Source: Brevibacterium sanguinis (lineage in GTDB: Bacteria > Actinomycetota > Actinomycetes > Actinomycetales > Brevibacteriaceae). Taken from it: a DNA stretch of 64,000 nt. Below are positions 1 through 9,023 of the stretch, in pieces. How positions within the stretch are numbered: position 1 is the stretch's first letter; each line of letters starts with the position of its first letter. The notes under the pieces were generated by a model, which saw only the letters and a list, made by a program, of their open reading frames with translations, was not told the DNA's origin and did not search any database. Made by a program: the position numbers and the translations under genes. The stretch covers positions 160,062-224,061 of the forward strand of contig NZ_QNSB01000007.1 in the NCBI RefSeq assembly GCF_003315415.1, read 5' to 3'.

Positions 1-171
1 GACGAGCCGAGGCGGGACCTGGGAGCGCAGCGCCTCGACCCGGTCCTCCGGGCCGAGCACGGCACCCGTGCGCACCCAGGTGGTCTCCGTGAGCCGGCTG
101 AGCAGCCCGTCCATCGTCAGCTCGGTGAGATGCTCGTACCCGTGGTCACGGAGATGAAACAGAGCGTCCAT
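1..171 (-). CDS. N-terminal fragment of an unknown protein (cut by window edge)
   Basis: An open frame on the minus strand starts at ATG 171 and runs off the left edge, giving 57 residues beginning MDALFHLRDHGYEHL. A helix-rich start followed by a TWVRTGAVLGPEDR segment vaguely recalls the small winged-helix start of AbiEi-like antitoxins or regulators, but 57 residues are too few to name it. It lies 105 bp downstream of the DUF349 gene on the same strand, so it could be read from that transcript or from its own promoter. The real evidence is a start codon, coding-like third-position GC and no stop. Treat the function as unknown. Confidence 0.5.
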   Translation of the reverse strand, partial: MDALFHLRDHGYEHLTELTMDGLLSRLTETTWVRTGAVLGPEDRVEALRSQVPPRLV

Positions 172-276
172 GGAGCAACTATCGCGTGGTGCTCACCCGT
201 GTTCAAGGGCCGGCCGGCGGCCTGTGGACAACAGGTCACTCGTCCGTCGCCGCCTGTGGACAGGAGCCCCCGATTC

Positions 277-1638
277 TCAGCCGAGCTCGGCCGCGGTCCG
301 GGCCAACTGATCCCGCCAGGCCCGCCGGGCGTCGAGTGCGGACTGCGCCTCGGCGATGGCCTTCTCGTCGCCTCCGGCCCTGGCCGTCTCGAGCTTCTGC
401 TCGAGTTCGGTGATCGACTCGTCGAGCTGGCTCAGAGCCCCGGAGGTCCGCGCCTTCGTCTCGGGATTGCTGCGCCTCCAGGCCTCCTCCTCGGCCTCGG
501 CCAGGGCGCGCTCGACCTCCCGGAGACCGTTCTCCATCCGGGAGACGTCGGCGCGCGGCACCTTGCCGGCCTCCTCCCAGTCGTCCTGGATGGCCCGCAG
601 CTCGCGCTTCGCCGCCGCCGGATCGGTGATCGGCAGCAGCGCCTGCGCCCGCTTGAGCAGAGCTTCCTTGACCTCGAGGTTGCCCCGGTACTCCTCGTCG
701 ATCGCGGCGTTCTCCGCGTCGCGAGCGGCGAAGAAGACGTCCTGCGCCGCGCGGAAGCGGGCCCACAGGGCGTCGTCGTCCTTCCGGGAGGCACGAGGTG
801 CGCGCTTCCACTGGGCCATGAGGTCCTTGAACTGGGTGGACACGTGGCGGAAGTCGGTCGAGCCGGACAGGGCCTCCGCCTCGGCGACGATCCTCTCCTT
901 GATCCGCTTGCCCTCGGAGTTGAGCTTGTCGAGCTGGGCGAAGTGCTCCTTGCGCTTCTGCTCGAAGGTCGTCCGCGCCTTGGAGAAGCGGCCCCAGAGC
1001 TCCTGGTCGACGGACCGGGGCAGGCGCGGTCCCGACCGCTGCTTCTCCTTCCACAGATCGAAGAGCTCCCGCATCCTGGCTCCCGACTGCTTCCACTGGA
1101 TCCTCTCCGGATCGCGGCGGGCGAGGGACTCGGCCTCGACGACGAGCTCCTCGCGCTCCTCGGCGGCCGCGAGCTTCGCGGCCTCGGCCCGGGCGGCCTG
1201 CTTGGCCTCGGTCGCCTCGGCGTCGGAGATCAGGGTGTCGAGCGTCGCCGACAGGCCCCGGAGGTCACCGACGACGTTCGCCTCGGGGAGGGTCTCCTGC
1301 AGGGTCTTCGCGGCGGCCGCGACATCGCGGCCCGGAGCACCCGCCGAGAGGCGGTTGCGCAGGTGAGCCGCGTTCTCCACGAGTTCGACGTACTTCTTCG
1401 CGAAGTACTCGAGCGCCTCGTCGGCACCGGCGTCCGGGTACTGTCCCACGGGCCTCTCGCCCTCGGCGGTGATCACGAAGACGCTGCCGTCGGCATCGGC
1501 GCGGCCATGAGCCATCGCTCGGCGGACTTCGGCATCGTGATCCACCGTCGTCGCCGTCACCGTCGCGGCCGCCTGCGGGCGGGGGAGGGACGAGGGGCGG
1601 GGGACGGGCTTCGGTGTCGGGGTCGACATGATTCTCAC
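277..1638 (-). CDS. DUF349 domain-containing protein
   Basis: A 453-residue, highly charged, mostly helical protein. After a Pro/Ala/Thr-rich start of about 35 residues there is a short domain, then long helical repeats with spaced Trp/Phe patterns (for example LWGRFSKARTTFEQKRKEHF near residues 210-230 and ALWARFRAAQDVFFAARD near 285-305) typical of tandem DUF349 units, and a coiled-coil C-terminus rich in Glu, Arg and Ala. DUF349 proteins are widespread in actinobacteria and their molecular role is not established. The start at 1638 is preceded by an AAGGTGAG ribosome site. It is divergent from the MBL hydrolase gene, and the 106-bp gap must hold both promoters. Confidence 0.85.
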   Translation of the reverse strand: MRIMSTPTPKPVPRPSSLPRPQAAATVTATTVDHDAEVRRAMAHGRADADGSVFVITAEGERPVGQYPDAGADEALEYFAKKYVELVENAAHLRNRLSAGAPGRDVAAAAKTLQETLPEANVVGDLRGLSATLDTLISDAEATEAKQAARAEAAKLAAAEEREELVVEAESLARRDPERIQWKQSGARMRELFDLWKEKQRSGPRLPRSVDQELWGRFSKARTTFEQKRKEHFAQLDKLNSEGKRIKERIVAEAEALSGSTDFRHVSTQFKDLMAQWKRAPRASRKDDDALWARFRAAQDVFFAARDAENAAIDEEYRGNLEVKEALLKRAQALLPITDPAAAKRELRAIQDDWEEAGKVPRADVSRMENGLREVERALAEAEEEAWRRSNPETKARTSGALSQLDESITELEQKLETARAGGDEKAIAEAQSALDARRAWRDQLARTAAELG

Positions 1639-1732
1639 CTTGTTTCCATCGGTCGAACCGGCAGGGAATCCGTTCTCTGCCGATCACTCGATATTGACGT
1701 TATCCCAGCATAACGATCCGCAGGGCTCTCGA

Positions 1733-1744
1733 TAGACTCTGCCC
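1733..1744 (+). promoter_or_regulatory. -10 box TAGACT, predicted leaderless start of MBL gene
   Basis: TAGACT at 1733-1738 lies 12 nt (first base to first base) before the ATG at 1745, so transcription should begin at or within a base or two of the start codon. No Shine-Dalgarno sequence lies between. No good -35 hexamer is seen, as is common in actinobacteria. Confidence 0.5.
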
Positions 1745-2389
1745 ATGGATGTATTCGTGACCCAGGCGCAGTTCCTCGACGTCAACTGCTACGCCGTGCG
1801 CGCCGAGGGCAGCAGTCGGTGCCTGCTCATCGACGCCGGCGCCGACTGCGCGCCCGGCCTGGCGCGCATCGCCGAGGAGGAACGGCTCGAGCCCGCGGCG
1901 GTGTTCCTCACCCACGGGCATCCCGACCACATCCTCGGCCTGCCCGATGTGCTCGCGCACTGGGACGTCCCGGTCCACCTCGGCGCGCCCGACCTCTACC
2001 GCCTCGACTCGCCCGCTGAGACGCTGAGCCCCCAGTTCGCGCCCCTGCTCGAGCCTCTCGTGCGCGATTGGGCCGCCCCGGCGGTCGAGGGCCTCGTCGA
2101 CGGTCAGGTCGTCACCGTCGCCGGACTCACGGTGACCGCGGTCGCCGCCCCCGGTCACACGGAGGGATCCATGCTGCTGCGGGTGCGCGACGGCGACGAG
2201 GAGGTCATCTTCACCGGCGACGTCGTCTTCGCCGGGGCGATGGGCCGGGTCGACCTGCCCGGCGGTGACGCCGAGGCGATGGCGGACACCCTGCGATCGT
2301 TCACGACGCTGCCCGACGTTCCCATCTATCCTGGACACGGTCCCGGTTCGCGCGTCGGCCACGAGATCGCGACGAACCCGTTCCTCTGA
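1745..2389 (+). CDS. MBL-fold metallo-hydrolase, glyoxalase II-like
   Basis: A 214-residue metallo-beta-lactamase-fold hydrolase. The metal-binding motif HGHPDH is at about residues 57-62, followed by PGHTEGSM (second His), FTGDVVF (bridging Asp) and YPGHGPGS (last His), so both metal sites look complete. Proteins of this size and motif set are related to hydroxyacylglutathione hydrolase, but the substrate cannot be told from sequence. Actinobacteria lack glutathione, so a mycothiol-linked or other thioester is possible. In Micrococcales such a gene commonly sits just before hisS, as here (125 bp apart). The ATG start is supported by the closely spaced -10 box. Confidence 0.85.
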   Translation: MDVFVTQAQFLDVNCYAVRAEGSSRCLLIDAGADCAPGLARIAEEERLEPAAVFLTHGHPDHILGLPDVLAHWDVPVHLGAPDLYRLDSPAETLSPQFAPLLEPLVRDWAAPAVEGLVDGQVVTVAGLTVTAVAAPGHTEGSMLLRVRDGDEEVIFTGDVVFAGAMGRVDLPGGDAEAMADTLRSFTTLPDVPIYPGHGPGSRVGHEIATNPFL

Positions 2390-2514
2390 CACGGCACGAG
2401 CCGGCCCCGGGCACGCCGCTCGGGACTCCTCGGGCCCGTGCGGACGCAGCGGGACCGAACGGGTCCGCACCGGGCCCGACGACATGAACCCAACCAGCAG
2501 CGACTAGGAGAACA

Positions 2515-3849
2515 ATGGCGAAGTCAGCCCGCCTGTCCGGATTCCCGGAACGGCTTCCGGCCCAGCGAGTGATCGAGCGGTCGATCATCGACACCCTCGA
2601 GCACACCTTCGCCCTCCACGGCTTCTCCTCCATCCACCACCGCGCGGTCGAGCCGCTGAGCCAGCTGGCCAAGGACGGGGAGATCGACAAGGAGATCTTC
2701 GCCCTCTCGCGCCTCCACTCCGAGGGCGCCGAACGCAACCCCCTGGGCCTGCACTTCGACCTCACCGTGCCGCTGGCCCGCTACGTCGCCGACAACGCCT
2801 CCGAGCTCGCCTTCCCATTCAAGGCCACCCGCATCCAGCCGGTGTGGCGCGGTGAGCGGCCCCAGCAGGGTCGGTACCGCGAGTTCATCCAGGCCGACAT
2901 CGACGTCATCGCCGACACCGACCTGCCCGGCCACTTCGAGGTCGAGATCCCGCTCGCCGTCGCCGACGCCTTCTCCCGGCTGGAGCCCCTCGGCGTGCCC
3001 GGCATCAGGATCGTCGTCAACGACCGTCGGCTCCTCGAGGGATTCGCCCGCGGCATCGGCCTCGACAACGTCCAGGCGGTGCTCCGCTGCCTCGACAAGT
3101 ACGACAAGGTCGGCCCCGCGGAGGTCGCCCGCCTGCTCGGCGTCGAGGCGGGAGCGAACGAGGAGCAGCAGGACCTGTGCCTGCGGCTCGCGGCCATCGA
3201 ATCGGACTCGCCGGAATTCGCCGCCGAGGTGCGTGCCCTCGGCGTCGAGCACCCCCTCCTCGAGGAGGGCCTCGAGTCCCTGACGACGATGCTCACCGCG
3301 GCCAACGACCGTGCCCCGGGTGTCATCGTCGCCCAGCTGAAGATCGCCCGCGGCCTCGACTACTACACGGGCGCCGTGTACGAGACCCAGCTCATCGGCC
3401 ACGAGGAGCTCGGATCCGTCGCCTCGGGGGGACGCTATGACTCCCTGGCCACGGTGGGGAGGAAGAACTACCCGGGAGTCGGGATGTCGATCGGCGTCTC
3501 ACGGCTCATGGCCCACATCCTCGACCCCGCGACCGGGATCACCGCCACCCGCGGTACCCCGTCCGTCGTCGTCATCGCGGTCGCCGACGAGGACCGGCGC
3601 GCCGACGCGGACGCCGTGGCCACCGCGCTGCGCGCCCGCGACATCGCCTGCGAGGTGTCCCCGAGCGCGGCGAAGTTCGGCAAGCAGATCCGCTACGCCG
3701 AACGCCGCGAGATCCCGTTCGTCTGGTTCACCGACGGTGAGGGCGGCCACGAGATCAAGGACATCCGCAGCGGCGAGCAGACGCCGGCCGACCCCGCGAC
3801 CTGGGAGCCCGCCGACGCCGACCGCCGCCCGCGCGTCTACCGCGCCTGA
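2515..3849 (+). CDS. hisS: Histidyl-tRNA synthetase
   Basis: A 444-residue class II synthetase that charges tRNA-His with histidine. Motif 2 reads GRYREFIQADIDVI (around residues 119-132) and the histidine-specific motif ARGLDYYTGAVYE is near residues 278-290, followed by SGGRYD. The last ~100 residues form the anticodon-binding fold. The IQADIDVI form differs from the E. coli FHQLGCEV form and marks a different HisRS subgroup, but catalytic residues look intact. The start is ATG 2515 with TAGGAGA just upstream. A long palindrome follows the gene and probably ends transcription. Confidence 0.95.
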   Translation: MAKSARLSGFPERLPAQRVIERSIIDTLEHTFALHGFSSIHHRAVEPLSQLAKDGEIDKEIFALSRLHSEGAERNPLGLHFDLTVPLARYVADNASELAFPFKATRIQPVWRGERPQQGRYREFIQADIDVIADTDLPGHFEVEIPLAVADAFSRLEPLGVPGIRIVVNDRRLLEGFARGIGLDNVQAVLRCLDKYDKVGPAEVARLLGVEAGANEEQQDLCLRLAAIESDSPEFAAEVRALGVEHPLLEEGLESLTTMLTAANDRAPGVIVAQLKIARGLDYYTGAVYETQLIGHEELGSVASGGRYDSLATVGRKNYPGVGMSIGVSRLMAHILDPATGITATRGTPSVVVIAVADEDRRADADAVATALRARDIACEVSPSAAKFGKQIRYAERREIPFVWFTDGEGGHEIKDIRSGEQTPADPATWEPADADRRPRVYRA

Positions 3850-3866
3850 CCCCCCGCCGCTGAATC

Positions 3867-3920
3867 GACCCGAACGCACTGATGTGATGTGGCGCCACGT
3901 CACATCAGTGCGTTCGGGTC
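3867..3920. terminator. 54-bp near-perfect palindrome between hisS and arsR
   Basis: The arm at 3867-3893 (GACCCGAACGCACTGATGTG onward) pairs base by base with 3894-3920. The only non-Watson-Crick position is T3888 against G3899, and the centre is GTGGC/GCCAC with no loop. It lies between the ends of two convergent genes (hisS ends 3849, arsR ends 3944), so a bidirectional terminator is the simplest reading. It is far longer than an ordinary terminator and has no T-tract, so it may instead be a dispersed palindromic repeat. Confidence 0.65.
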
Positions 3921-3943
3921 ACATTTGCGGGGAGGGGCTGGGC

Positions 3944-4291
3944 TCAGACCGGGTCGGGGGCGAGTGAACCGTCCGGGGCGATGTGCTCGAAGATCTCGCG
4001 GACCATCGACACGACATGCGGGTCGTCGACGGTGTAGAAGATCCGCCGACCGTCCCGCCGCGAGGAGATGAGGCCCGCCAAGCGCATCTTCGCCAGATGC
4101 TGACTGACGGTGGGCACGGCCGCCCCGATCGCCTCGGCGAGGGAGGAGACGTCGAGCTCCTGGTTGACGAGGGTCCAGACGAGCCGGAGACGGGTGCTCG
4201 ACGCCAGCATGCGGAACGTCTCCGCCGCGACCTCGACCTGCGCCGAGGTGGGAGCCGAGGGGTGCTCCGAACTGAGATCTTCGACACCCAT
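3944..4291 (-). CDS. ArsR/SmtB-family transcriptional regulator
   Basis: A 115-residue winged-helix repressor. The HTH is at about 51-69 (LAEAIGAAVPTVSQHLAKM) and the wing is GRRIFYTVDD. The ArsR-type Cys motif in the first helix is absent. In the last helix D90, H92 and H103 have the spacing of the zinc-site residues D84, H86 and H97 of CzrA. The fourth CzrA ligand (His) falls on Pro106, with Asp107 next to it. This suggests, but does not prove, metal sensing. The start at 4291 has GAAGGGAGA upstream. It is divergent from aspS and has no transporter neighbour, so its target is not visible here. Confidence 0.85.
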   Translation of the reverse strand: MGVEDLSSEHPSAPTSAQVEVAAETFRMLASSTRLRLVWTLVNQELDVSSLAEAIGAAVPTVSQHLAKMRLAGLISSRRDGRRIFYTVDDPHVVSMVREIFEHIAPDGSLAPDPV

Positions 4292-4427
4292 GTGCTCGTC
4301 TCCCTTCGCTCGTCAGTGGTCACCGGCTCCCGCCGAGCCATCCGCGCCCGCCCCGGGGATGTCCGATCGGCGCAGCCGACCGACTAGTATTGACGAGGCG
4401 CTATAAGACATCGTAAAGGAGCCCTCC

Positions 4428-6209
4428 GTGCTGCGAAGCCACGAATCCGGAAGCCTGCGAGCATCCCATGCAGGACAAACCGTCACCCTCTCCGGCTGGG
4501 TCGACCGTCGGCGCGATCATGGGGGTGTCGCCTTCATCGATCTGCGCGATGCTTCGGGAATCGTCCAGGTGGTGGTGCGCGAGGACGACGCCAACGCGCT
4601 GCGCAACGAGACGGTCGTCAAGGTCACCGGAACCGTCTCCGTGCGTCCCGAGGGCAACGCCAACCCCAACCTGCCCACCGGTGAGATCGAGGTCGTCGAC
4701 ACGACCGTGGAGATCCTCAGCGAATCCTCGGCCCTGCCCTTCCAGGTCTCCGATCATGCCGAGGACGCGGGCACCGTCGGCGAGGAGACCCGCCTGCGCT
4801 ATCGCTACCTCGACCTGCGCCGGTCGGGTCCCGCGCACACGATGCGCCTGCGCTCGGCGGTGAACAAGGCGGCTCGCCGCGTGCTCGACGAGCACGACTT
4901 CGTCGAGATCGAGACCCCGACGCTGACCCGGTCGACGCCGGAGGGTGCGCGCGACTTCCTCGTCCCCGCCCGCCTGCAGCCGGGTTCCTGGTACGCGCTG
5001 CCGCAGTCGCCGCAGCTGTTCAAGCAGCTCCTCCAGGTCGCCGGCATGGAGCGCTACTACCAGATCGCGCGCTGCTACCGCGACGAGGACTTCCGCGCCG
5101 ACCGCCAGCCGGAGTTCACCCAGCTCGACATCGAGGCCTCGTTCGTCGAGCAGGAGGACGTCATCGCCCTGGCCGAGGAGATCCTCGTCGCCCTGTGGAA
5201 GCTCATCGGCCACGACATCGAGACCCCGATCCCGCACATCACCTACCACGAGGCGATGGAGAGGTACGGCAGCGACAAGCCCGACCTGCGCTTCGGCCTC
5301 GAGCTGCACAACCTCACCGAGTTCTTCGCCGACACCCCGTTCCGGGTGTTCCAGTCCGCCTACGTCGGCTCCGTCGTCTATCCCGGCGGCGGCTCGCTGC
5401 CGAGGCGTCAGCTCGACGGCTGGCAGGACTGGGCCAAGCAGCGCGGCGCGAAGGGCCTGGCCTACGTCCTCGTCGGCGAGGACGGCACCCTGACCGGCCC
5501 CGTGGCCAAGAACATCTCCGAGGCCGAGAAGGCCGGGCTCGTCGAGGCCGCGGGCGCGAACCCCGGGGACGCGATCTTCTTCGCCGCCGGCGACGCCGCG
5601 AGCTCGCGGGCGCTGCTCGGCGCCGCGCGCCGTGAGTTCGCGGAGCGGACCGGGCTGATCAAGGACGGCGACTGGGCCTTCGTATGGGTCGTCGACGCGC
5701 CCCTGTTCGAATCCGCCGCCGAGGCGGTCGCCTCGGGCGACGTCGCCGTCGGTGCGGGACAGTGGACCGCCGTCCACCACGCCTTCACCGCGCCGAAACC
5801 GGAGTTCCTCGACACGCTCGAGGAGGACCCCGGGGCGGCGCTGGCCTATGCCTACGACATCGTCTGCAACGGCAACGAGATCGGCGGCGGGTCGATCCGC
5901 ATCCACCGCAAGGACGTCCAGGAGCGGGTGTTCCGGATCATGGGCATCTCCGACCACGAGGCGGCCGAGAAGTTCGGATTCCTCCTCGAGGCATTCAAGT
6001 TCGGAGCGCCTCCGCACGGCGGCATCGCCTTCGGCTGGGATCGCATCGTCGCCCTGCTCGCGGGCGTCGACTCGATCCGTGAGGTCATCGCCTTCCCGAA
6101 GACCGGTGCTGGATTCGACCCGCTGACCCAGGCCCCGGCCCCGATCACGGCCGCACAGCGCGCTGAGGCCGGAGTTGACGCCGAACCGGAGGACGACGCC
6201 GCCGAGTAG
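4428..6209 (+). CDS. aspS: Aspartyl-tRNA synthetase (bacterial type)
   Basis: A 593-residue class II enzyme of the long bacterial type. It has an N-terminal OB-fold anticodon domain (about 1-110, with [19 protein letters not shown]), then catalytic motif 2 in [24 protein letters not shown] insertion of about 130 residues follows, and motif 3 is [15 protein letters not shown] near the end. Start GTG 4428 is chosen because TAAAGGAG lies 7 nt upstream and [11 protein letters not shown] matches usual family starts. Whether it also makes Asp-tRNA-Asn cannot be decided here. The intergenic region shared with arsR carries TAGTAT (4385-4390) and TATAAG (4402-4407) as candidate -10 boxes. Confidence 0.95.
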   Translation: MLRSHESGSLRASHAGQTVTLSGWVDRRRDHGGVAFIDLRDASGIVQVVVREDDANALRNETVVKVTGTVSVRPEGNANPNLPTGEIEVVDTTVEILSESSALPFQVSDHAEDAGTVGEETRLRYRYLDLRRSGPAHTMRLRSAVNKAARRVLDEHDFVEIETPTLTRSTPEGARDFLVPARLQPGSWYALPQSPQLFKQLLQVAGMERYYQIARCYRDEDFRADRQPEFTQLDIEASFVEQEDVIALAEEILVALWKLIGHDIETPIPHITYHEAMERYGSDKPDLRFGLELHNLTEFFADTPFRVFQSAYVGSVVYPGGGSLPRRQLDGWQDWAKQRGAKGLAYVLVGEDGTLTGPVAKNISEAEKAGLVEAAGANPGDAIFFAAGDAASSRALLGAARREFAERTGLIKDGDWAFVWVVDAPLFESAAEAVASGDVAVGAGQWTAVHHAFTAPKPEFLDTLEEDPGAALAYAYDIVCNGNEIGGGSIRIHRKDVQERVFRIMGISDHEAAEKFGFLLEAFKFGAPPHGGIAFGWDRIVALLAGVDSIREVIAFPKTGAGFDPLTQAPAPITAAQRAEAGVDAEPEDDAAE

Positions 6210-6270
6210 CCGGTGGCGCAGGGGAGCATGCGGAGCAGACGATGATTGAGGACATGGCCGAGGGCAGTCG

Positions 6271-7989
6271 ATGACCGAGGGTCCCGATCTCTTCTCGGCC
6301 GGCGGCGACGCGCCGGGTCCGAGCGCCGGCCCGTCCGTGACGGGGCCCGGAGGGCAGGGTCGTGCGCTCGATCCCCTGGCGGTGCGGATGCGTCCGCGCA
6401 CCATCGCCGAGGTGGTCGGTCAGGAGCACCTGACCTTCCCCGGCTCTCCGCTCGTCCAGCTCGTCGAGGCGAGCGGCGGCGATCGCGCGGGGGCCTCCTC
6501 GGTGATCCTCTGGGGTCCGCCCGGGGTGGGGAAGACGACGCTCGCGCACGTCATCTCCCATGCCCCCGGCCGCACGTTCGTCGAGCTCTCGGCGATCACC
6601 GCCGGGGTCAAGGACGTGCGGCAGGTGATCGAGAACGCCCGGCGCGAACGCGAGATGTACGGTCGCACCACGGTGCTGTTCCTCGACGAGATCCACCGGT
6701 TCTCCAAGGCGCAGCAGGACGCCCTCCTGCCGGCGGTGGAGAACCGCCTCGTCGTCCTCGTCGCGGCCACGACCGAGAATCCGTCGTTCTCGGTGATCTC
6801 ACCGCTGCTCTCCCGCTCCCTCCTGCTCACCCTCCGACCGCTCGACGACACCGCGATCGCGAAGCTGCTCGACCGGGCGATCGCCAGCGAACGGGGGCTG
6901 GCCGGGCAGTTCGCCCTCGAGCCCGCGGCCAAGGACTTCATCGTGCGGATCGCCGGTGCCGACGCCCGGCGGTCGCTGACGATCCTCGAGGCCGCCGCCG
7001 GGATCGCCGCGGCGCAGGCGAAGTTCGCGGACGACGCCGAGGGCGCGGATGCCGCGAGGGCCGAAGGCACCGAAAGCGCAGACGACGCCGTGCGCCCCGA
7101 GGCGGACGGGCCCGAGAGGACCGGTGACGATGCCGCCGCGGAGACCGGCGACAGCACGGAACCTGGCGACGGCAAGGAACCTGGCGACGGCGCGTCGGGC
7201 GACGACACGGAGTCTGTCGACGGCGCGAAAACTCACGACGGTACGGAACGGGGCGACGCTGCGGAATCGGACGATGGTGCGAAAACTGACGACGGCACGG
7301 ATGCCGGGGCAGATTGGCCCGAGAAGGCCGACGCCGAGGACGCGCCGATCCTCATCACCGAGGCGGCCTGCGCCGAGGCGAGCAGTGAGACCGTTCTCCG
7401 CTACGACCGGAACGGCGATCAGCACTACGACGTCATCTCGGCGTTCATCAAGTCGATCCGCGGCTCCGACGTCGACGCCGCACTCCATTACCTCGCCCGG
7501 ATGATCGTCGCAGGTGAGGATCCCCGGTTCATCGCACGCCGCATCGTCATCTCCGCCGCCGAGGACATCGGCATGGCCGACCCGCAGGCGCTCACCATCG
7601 CCGTCGCCGCGTCCACGGCGGTTGCCAACATCGGCATGCCCGAGGGCCGCATCCCCCTCGCCGAGGCGGTGACCTACCTCGCCCTGGCCCCGAAGTCGAA
7701 CGCGTCCTACCGCGCCCTCGACGCCGCGATCGCCGATGTGCGCAACGGGCTCGCCGGTCAGGTTCCCCTCCACCTGCGCGACGCCCACTATCCGGGCGCG
7801 AAGGAACTCGGGCACGGGCGGGGCTACAAGTACTCCCATGACCACCCGCACGGGGTCGCACCGCAGGACTACCTGCCGGAGACCCTGACCGGGAGGCGGT
7901 ACTACGCGCCGACGGGCAACGGCCTCGAGCGCACGCTGCAGGAGCGACTCGAGACCCTGCAGCGGATCCTCCGCTCGAGCGAGGACTGA
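6271..7989 (+). CDS. rarA: Replication-associated recombination protein A (AAA+ ATPase) with acidic insertion
   Basis: RarA/MgsA AAA+ ATPase of 572 residues, acting at stalled replication forks. Walker A is GPPGVGKTT (82-90), Walker B FLDEIH (137-142), with [16 protein letters not shown] as sensor region. The C-terminal MgsA domain (about 360-572) contains [10 protein letters not shown] and YLALAPKSN. Between the ATPase lid and this domain, residues ~253-353 are a low-complexity Gly/Asp/Glu/Thr-rich stretch absent from typical RarA (about 430-450 residues). The reading frame is unbroken and the C-terminal domain is intact, so this is an insertion and not a frameshift. It lies between aspS and rpsD. 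Confidence 0.93.
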   Translation: MTEGPDLFSAGGDAPGPSAGPSVTGPGGQGRALDPLAVRMRPRTIAEVVGQEHLTFPGSPLVQLVEASGGDRAGASSVILWGPPGVGKTTLAHVISHAPGRTFVELSAITAGVKDVRQVIENARREREMYGRTTVLFLDEIHRFSKAQQDALLPAVENRLVVLVAATTENPSFSVISPLLSRSLLLTLRPLDDTAIAKLLDRAIASERGLAGQFALEPAAKDFIVRIAGADARRSLTILEAAAGIAAAQAKFADDAEGADAARAEGTESADDAVRPEADGPERTGDDAAAETGDSTEPGDGKEPGDGASGDDTESVDGAKTHDGTERGDAAESDDGAKTDDGTDAGADWPEKADAEDAPILITEAACAEASSETVLRYDRNGDQHYDVISAFIKSIRGSDVDAALHYLARMIVAGEDPRFIARRIVISAAEDIGMADPQALTIAVAASTAVANIGMPEGRIPLAEAVTYLALAPKSNASYRALDAAIADVRNGLAGQVPLHLRDAHYPGAKELGHGRGYKYSHDHPHGVAPQDYLPETLTGRRYYAPTGNGLERTLQERLETLQRILRSSED

Positions 7990-8027
7990 CGCCGACGCCC
8001 GCTGCTGCGAGTGCCCCGGTGTCCGGC

Positions 8028-8057
8028 TTGGTGTCGGGGAGTCCCGTGAGCTAAGAT
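8028..8057 (+). promoter_or_regulatory. Candidate rpsD promoter
   Basis: TTGGTG (8028-8033), an 18-bp spacer, then TAAGAT (8052-8057). This predicts a start of transcription near 8064 and a leader of about 145 nt before rpsD, long enough to hold an autoregulatory fold. Confidence 0.45.
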
Positions 8058-8207
8058 GAATAGCTGTTGTGCCTGCACCTTAAAGGCGGTCGGTGCGAGC
8101 GGATCTCGACGCTCAATCCCTCTTTCTCAACCGGAGAAACAACGGTTCCGGCACGGGCGAGAACCTCAGGCCGGTCGGAACGATCCAGATGAATGAAAGG
8201 TTTCACA

Positions 8208-8834
8208 GTGCCAGCACCAGCACGTAACCGCCGGATGGCGCGCCTCTCGCGCGCACTCGGCATGCCGCTGACCCCGAAGGCGGAGAAGTACTTCGAGCGT
8301 CGTCCCTACCCTCCGGGCGAGCACGGCCGCGCCCGTCGCCGCAACGACAGCGACTACTCGGTCCGCCTCAAGGAGAAGCAGCGCCTGCGCGCCCAGTACG
8401 GCATCCGCGAGGCCCAGATGCTCAAGACCTACAAGGAGGCCAAGCGCCTTGAAGGTCTGACCGGTGAGAACCTCGTCGAACTCCTCGAGATGCGTCTCGA
8501 CGCCCTGGTCCTGCGCTCCGGCTTCGCCCGGACCATCGCCCAGGCCCGTCAGTTCGTCGTGCACCGTCACATCACCGTCGACGGCCAGCGCGTCGACCGT
8601 CCGTCCTTCCGCGTCAAGGAGGGTCAGACGATCCAGGTGCATGAGAAGAGCGCGGCGACCGAGCCGTTCCAGATCGCCGCTGCCGGTGGTCACAAGGACG
8701 TCCTCCCCGCCGTTCCGGGATACCTCAACGTCAACCTCGAAGGTCTGCAGGCCACTCTGCTCCGCCGCCCCAAGCGCAGCGAAGTCCCCGTGACCTGTGA
8801 CGTCCAGCTGGTCGTCGAGCACTACTCGCGCTGA
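8208..8834 (+). CDS. rpsD: 30S ribosomal protein S4, zinc-free (C-) type
   Basis: A 208-residue primary rRNA-binding protein of the small subunit. MARLSRALGMPLTPKAEKYF and RRPYPPGEHGRARRR match S4. The N-terminal zinc Cys cluster of C+ S4 is absent, and the S4 RNA-binding domain (about 95-160) contains LEMRLDALVLRSGFA and VHRHITVDGQRVDRPS. GTG 8208 is preferred over ATG 8193 because GAAAGG lies 7 nt before it and the shorter start (MPAPARNRR) looks natural. The gene is outside the ribosomal protein clusters, as in other Micrococcales, with its own promoter and a strong terminator. Confidence 0.95.
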   Translation: MPAPARNRRMARLSRALGMPLTPKAEKYFERRPYPPGEHGRARRRNDSDYSVRLKEKQRLRAQYGIREAQMLKTYKEAKRLEGLTGENLVELLEMRLDALVLRSGFARTIAQARQFVVHRHITVDGQRVDRPSFRVKEGQTIQVHEKSAATEPFQIAAAGGHKDVLPAVPGYLNVNLEGLQATLLRRPKRSEVPVTCDVQLVVEHYSR

Positions 8835-8848
8835 TCGACCCGCACCGC

Positions 8849-8878
8849 ACTGCCCGGAACGGCTTCGTTCCGGGCAGT
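8849..8878 (+). terminator. rpsD terminator
   Basis: A perfect 13-bp stem, ACTGCCCGGAACG (8849-8861) with 8866-8878, and a 4-nt loop, 15 bp after the rpsD stop. No clear T-run follows. Confidence 0.75.
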
Positions 8879-9023
8879 CGTGCATTCACGGCCGAGCCGC
8901 CGGTCACCTCGCATTATGAGCATGACCCACTAAACTGTTCCCTGACATGCACCTCAGTCAGCCCTGACGTGCACCGACGAGACACTCCCCACCGGAGTGC
9001 ACGCACCATTCGAAAGGCCTTGG

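Noticed and set aside
223..263. Two TGTGGACA motifs resembling DnaA boxes (TGTGGACAA at 223 and TGTGGACAG at 255)
   Set aside because: Each differs from the consensus TGTGGATAA, only two copies exist, and there is no dnaA, dnaN or AT-rich region here.
2390..2514. T-box or other aminoacyl-tRNA leader before hisS
   Set aside because: Only GC-rich partial stems; no T-box sequence or terminator/antiterminator pair was found.
6242..6274. Ten-codon frame ([10 protein letters not shown]) overlapping the rarA start
   Set aside because: No ribosome site and too short; the overlap is explained by chance.
4401..6404. Long minus-strand open frame opposite aspS (667 codons)
   Set aside because: It mirrors a clear aspS and arises from high GC at third positions; the peptide is a Gly/Arg/Asp/Leu-biased shadow with no recognisable motif.
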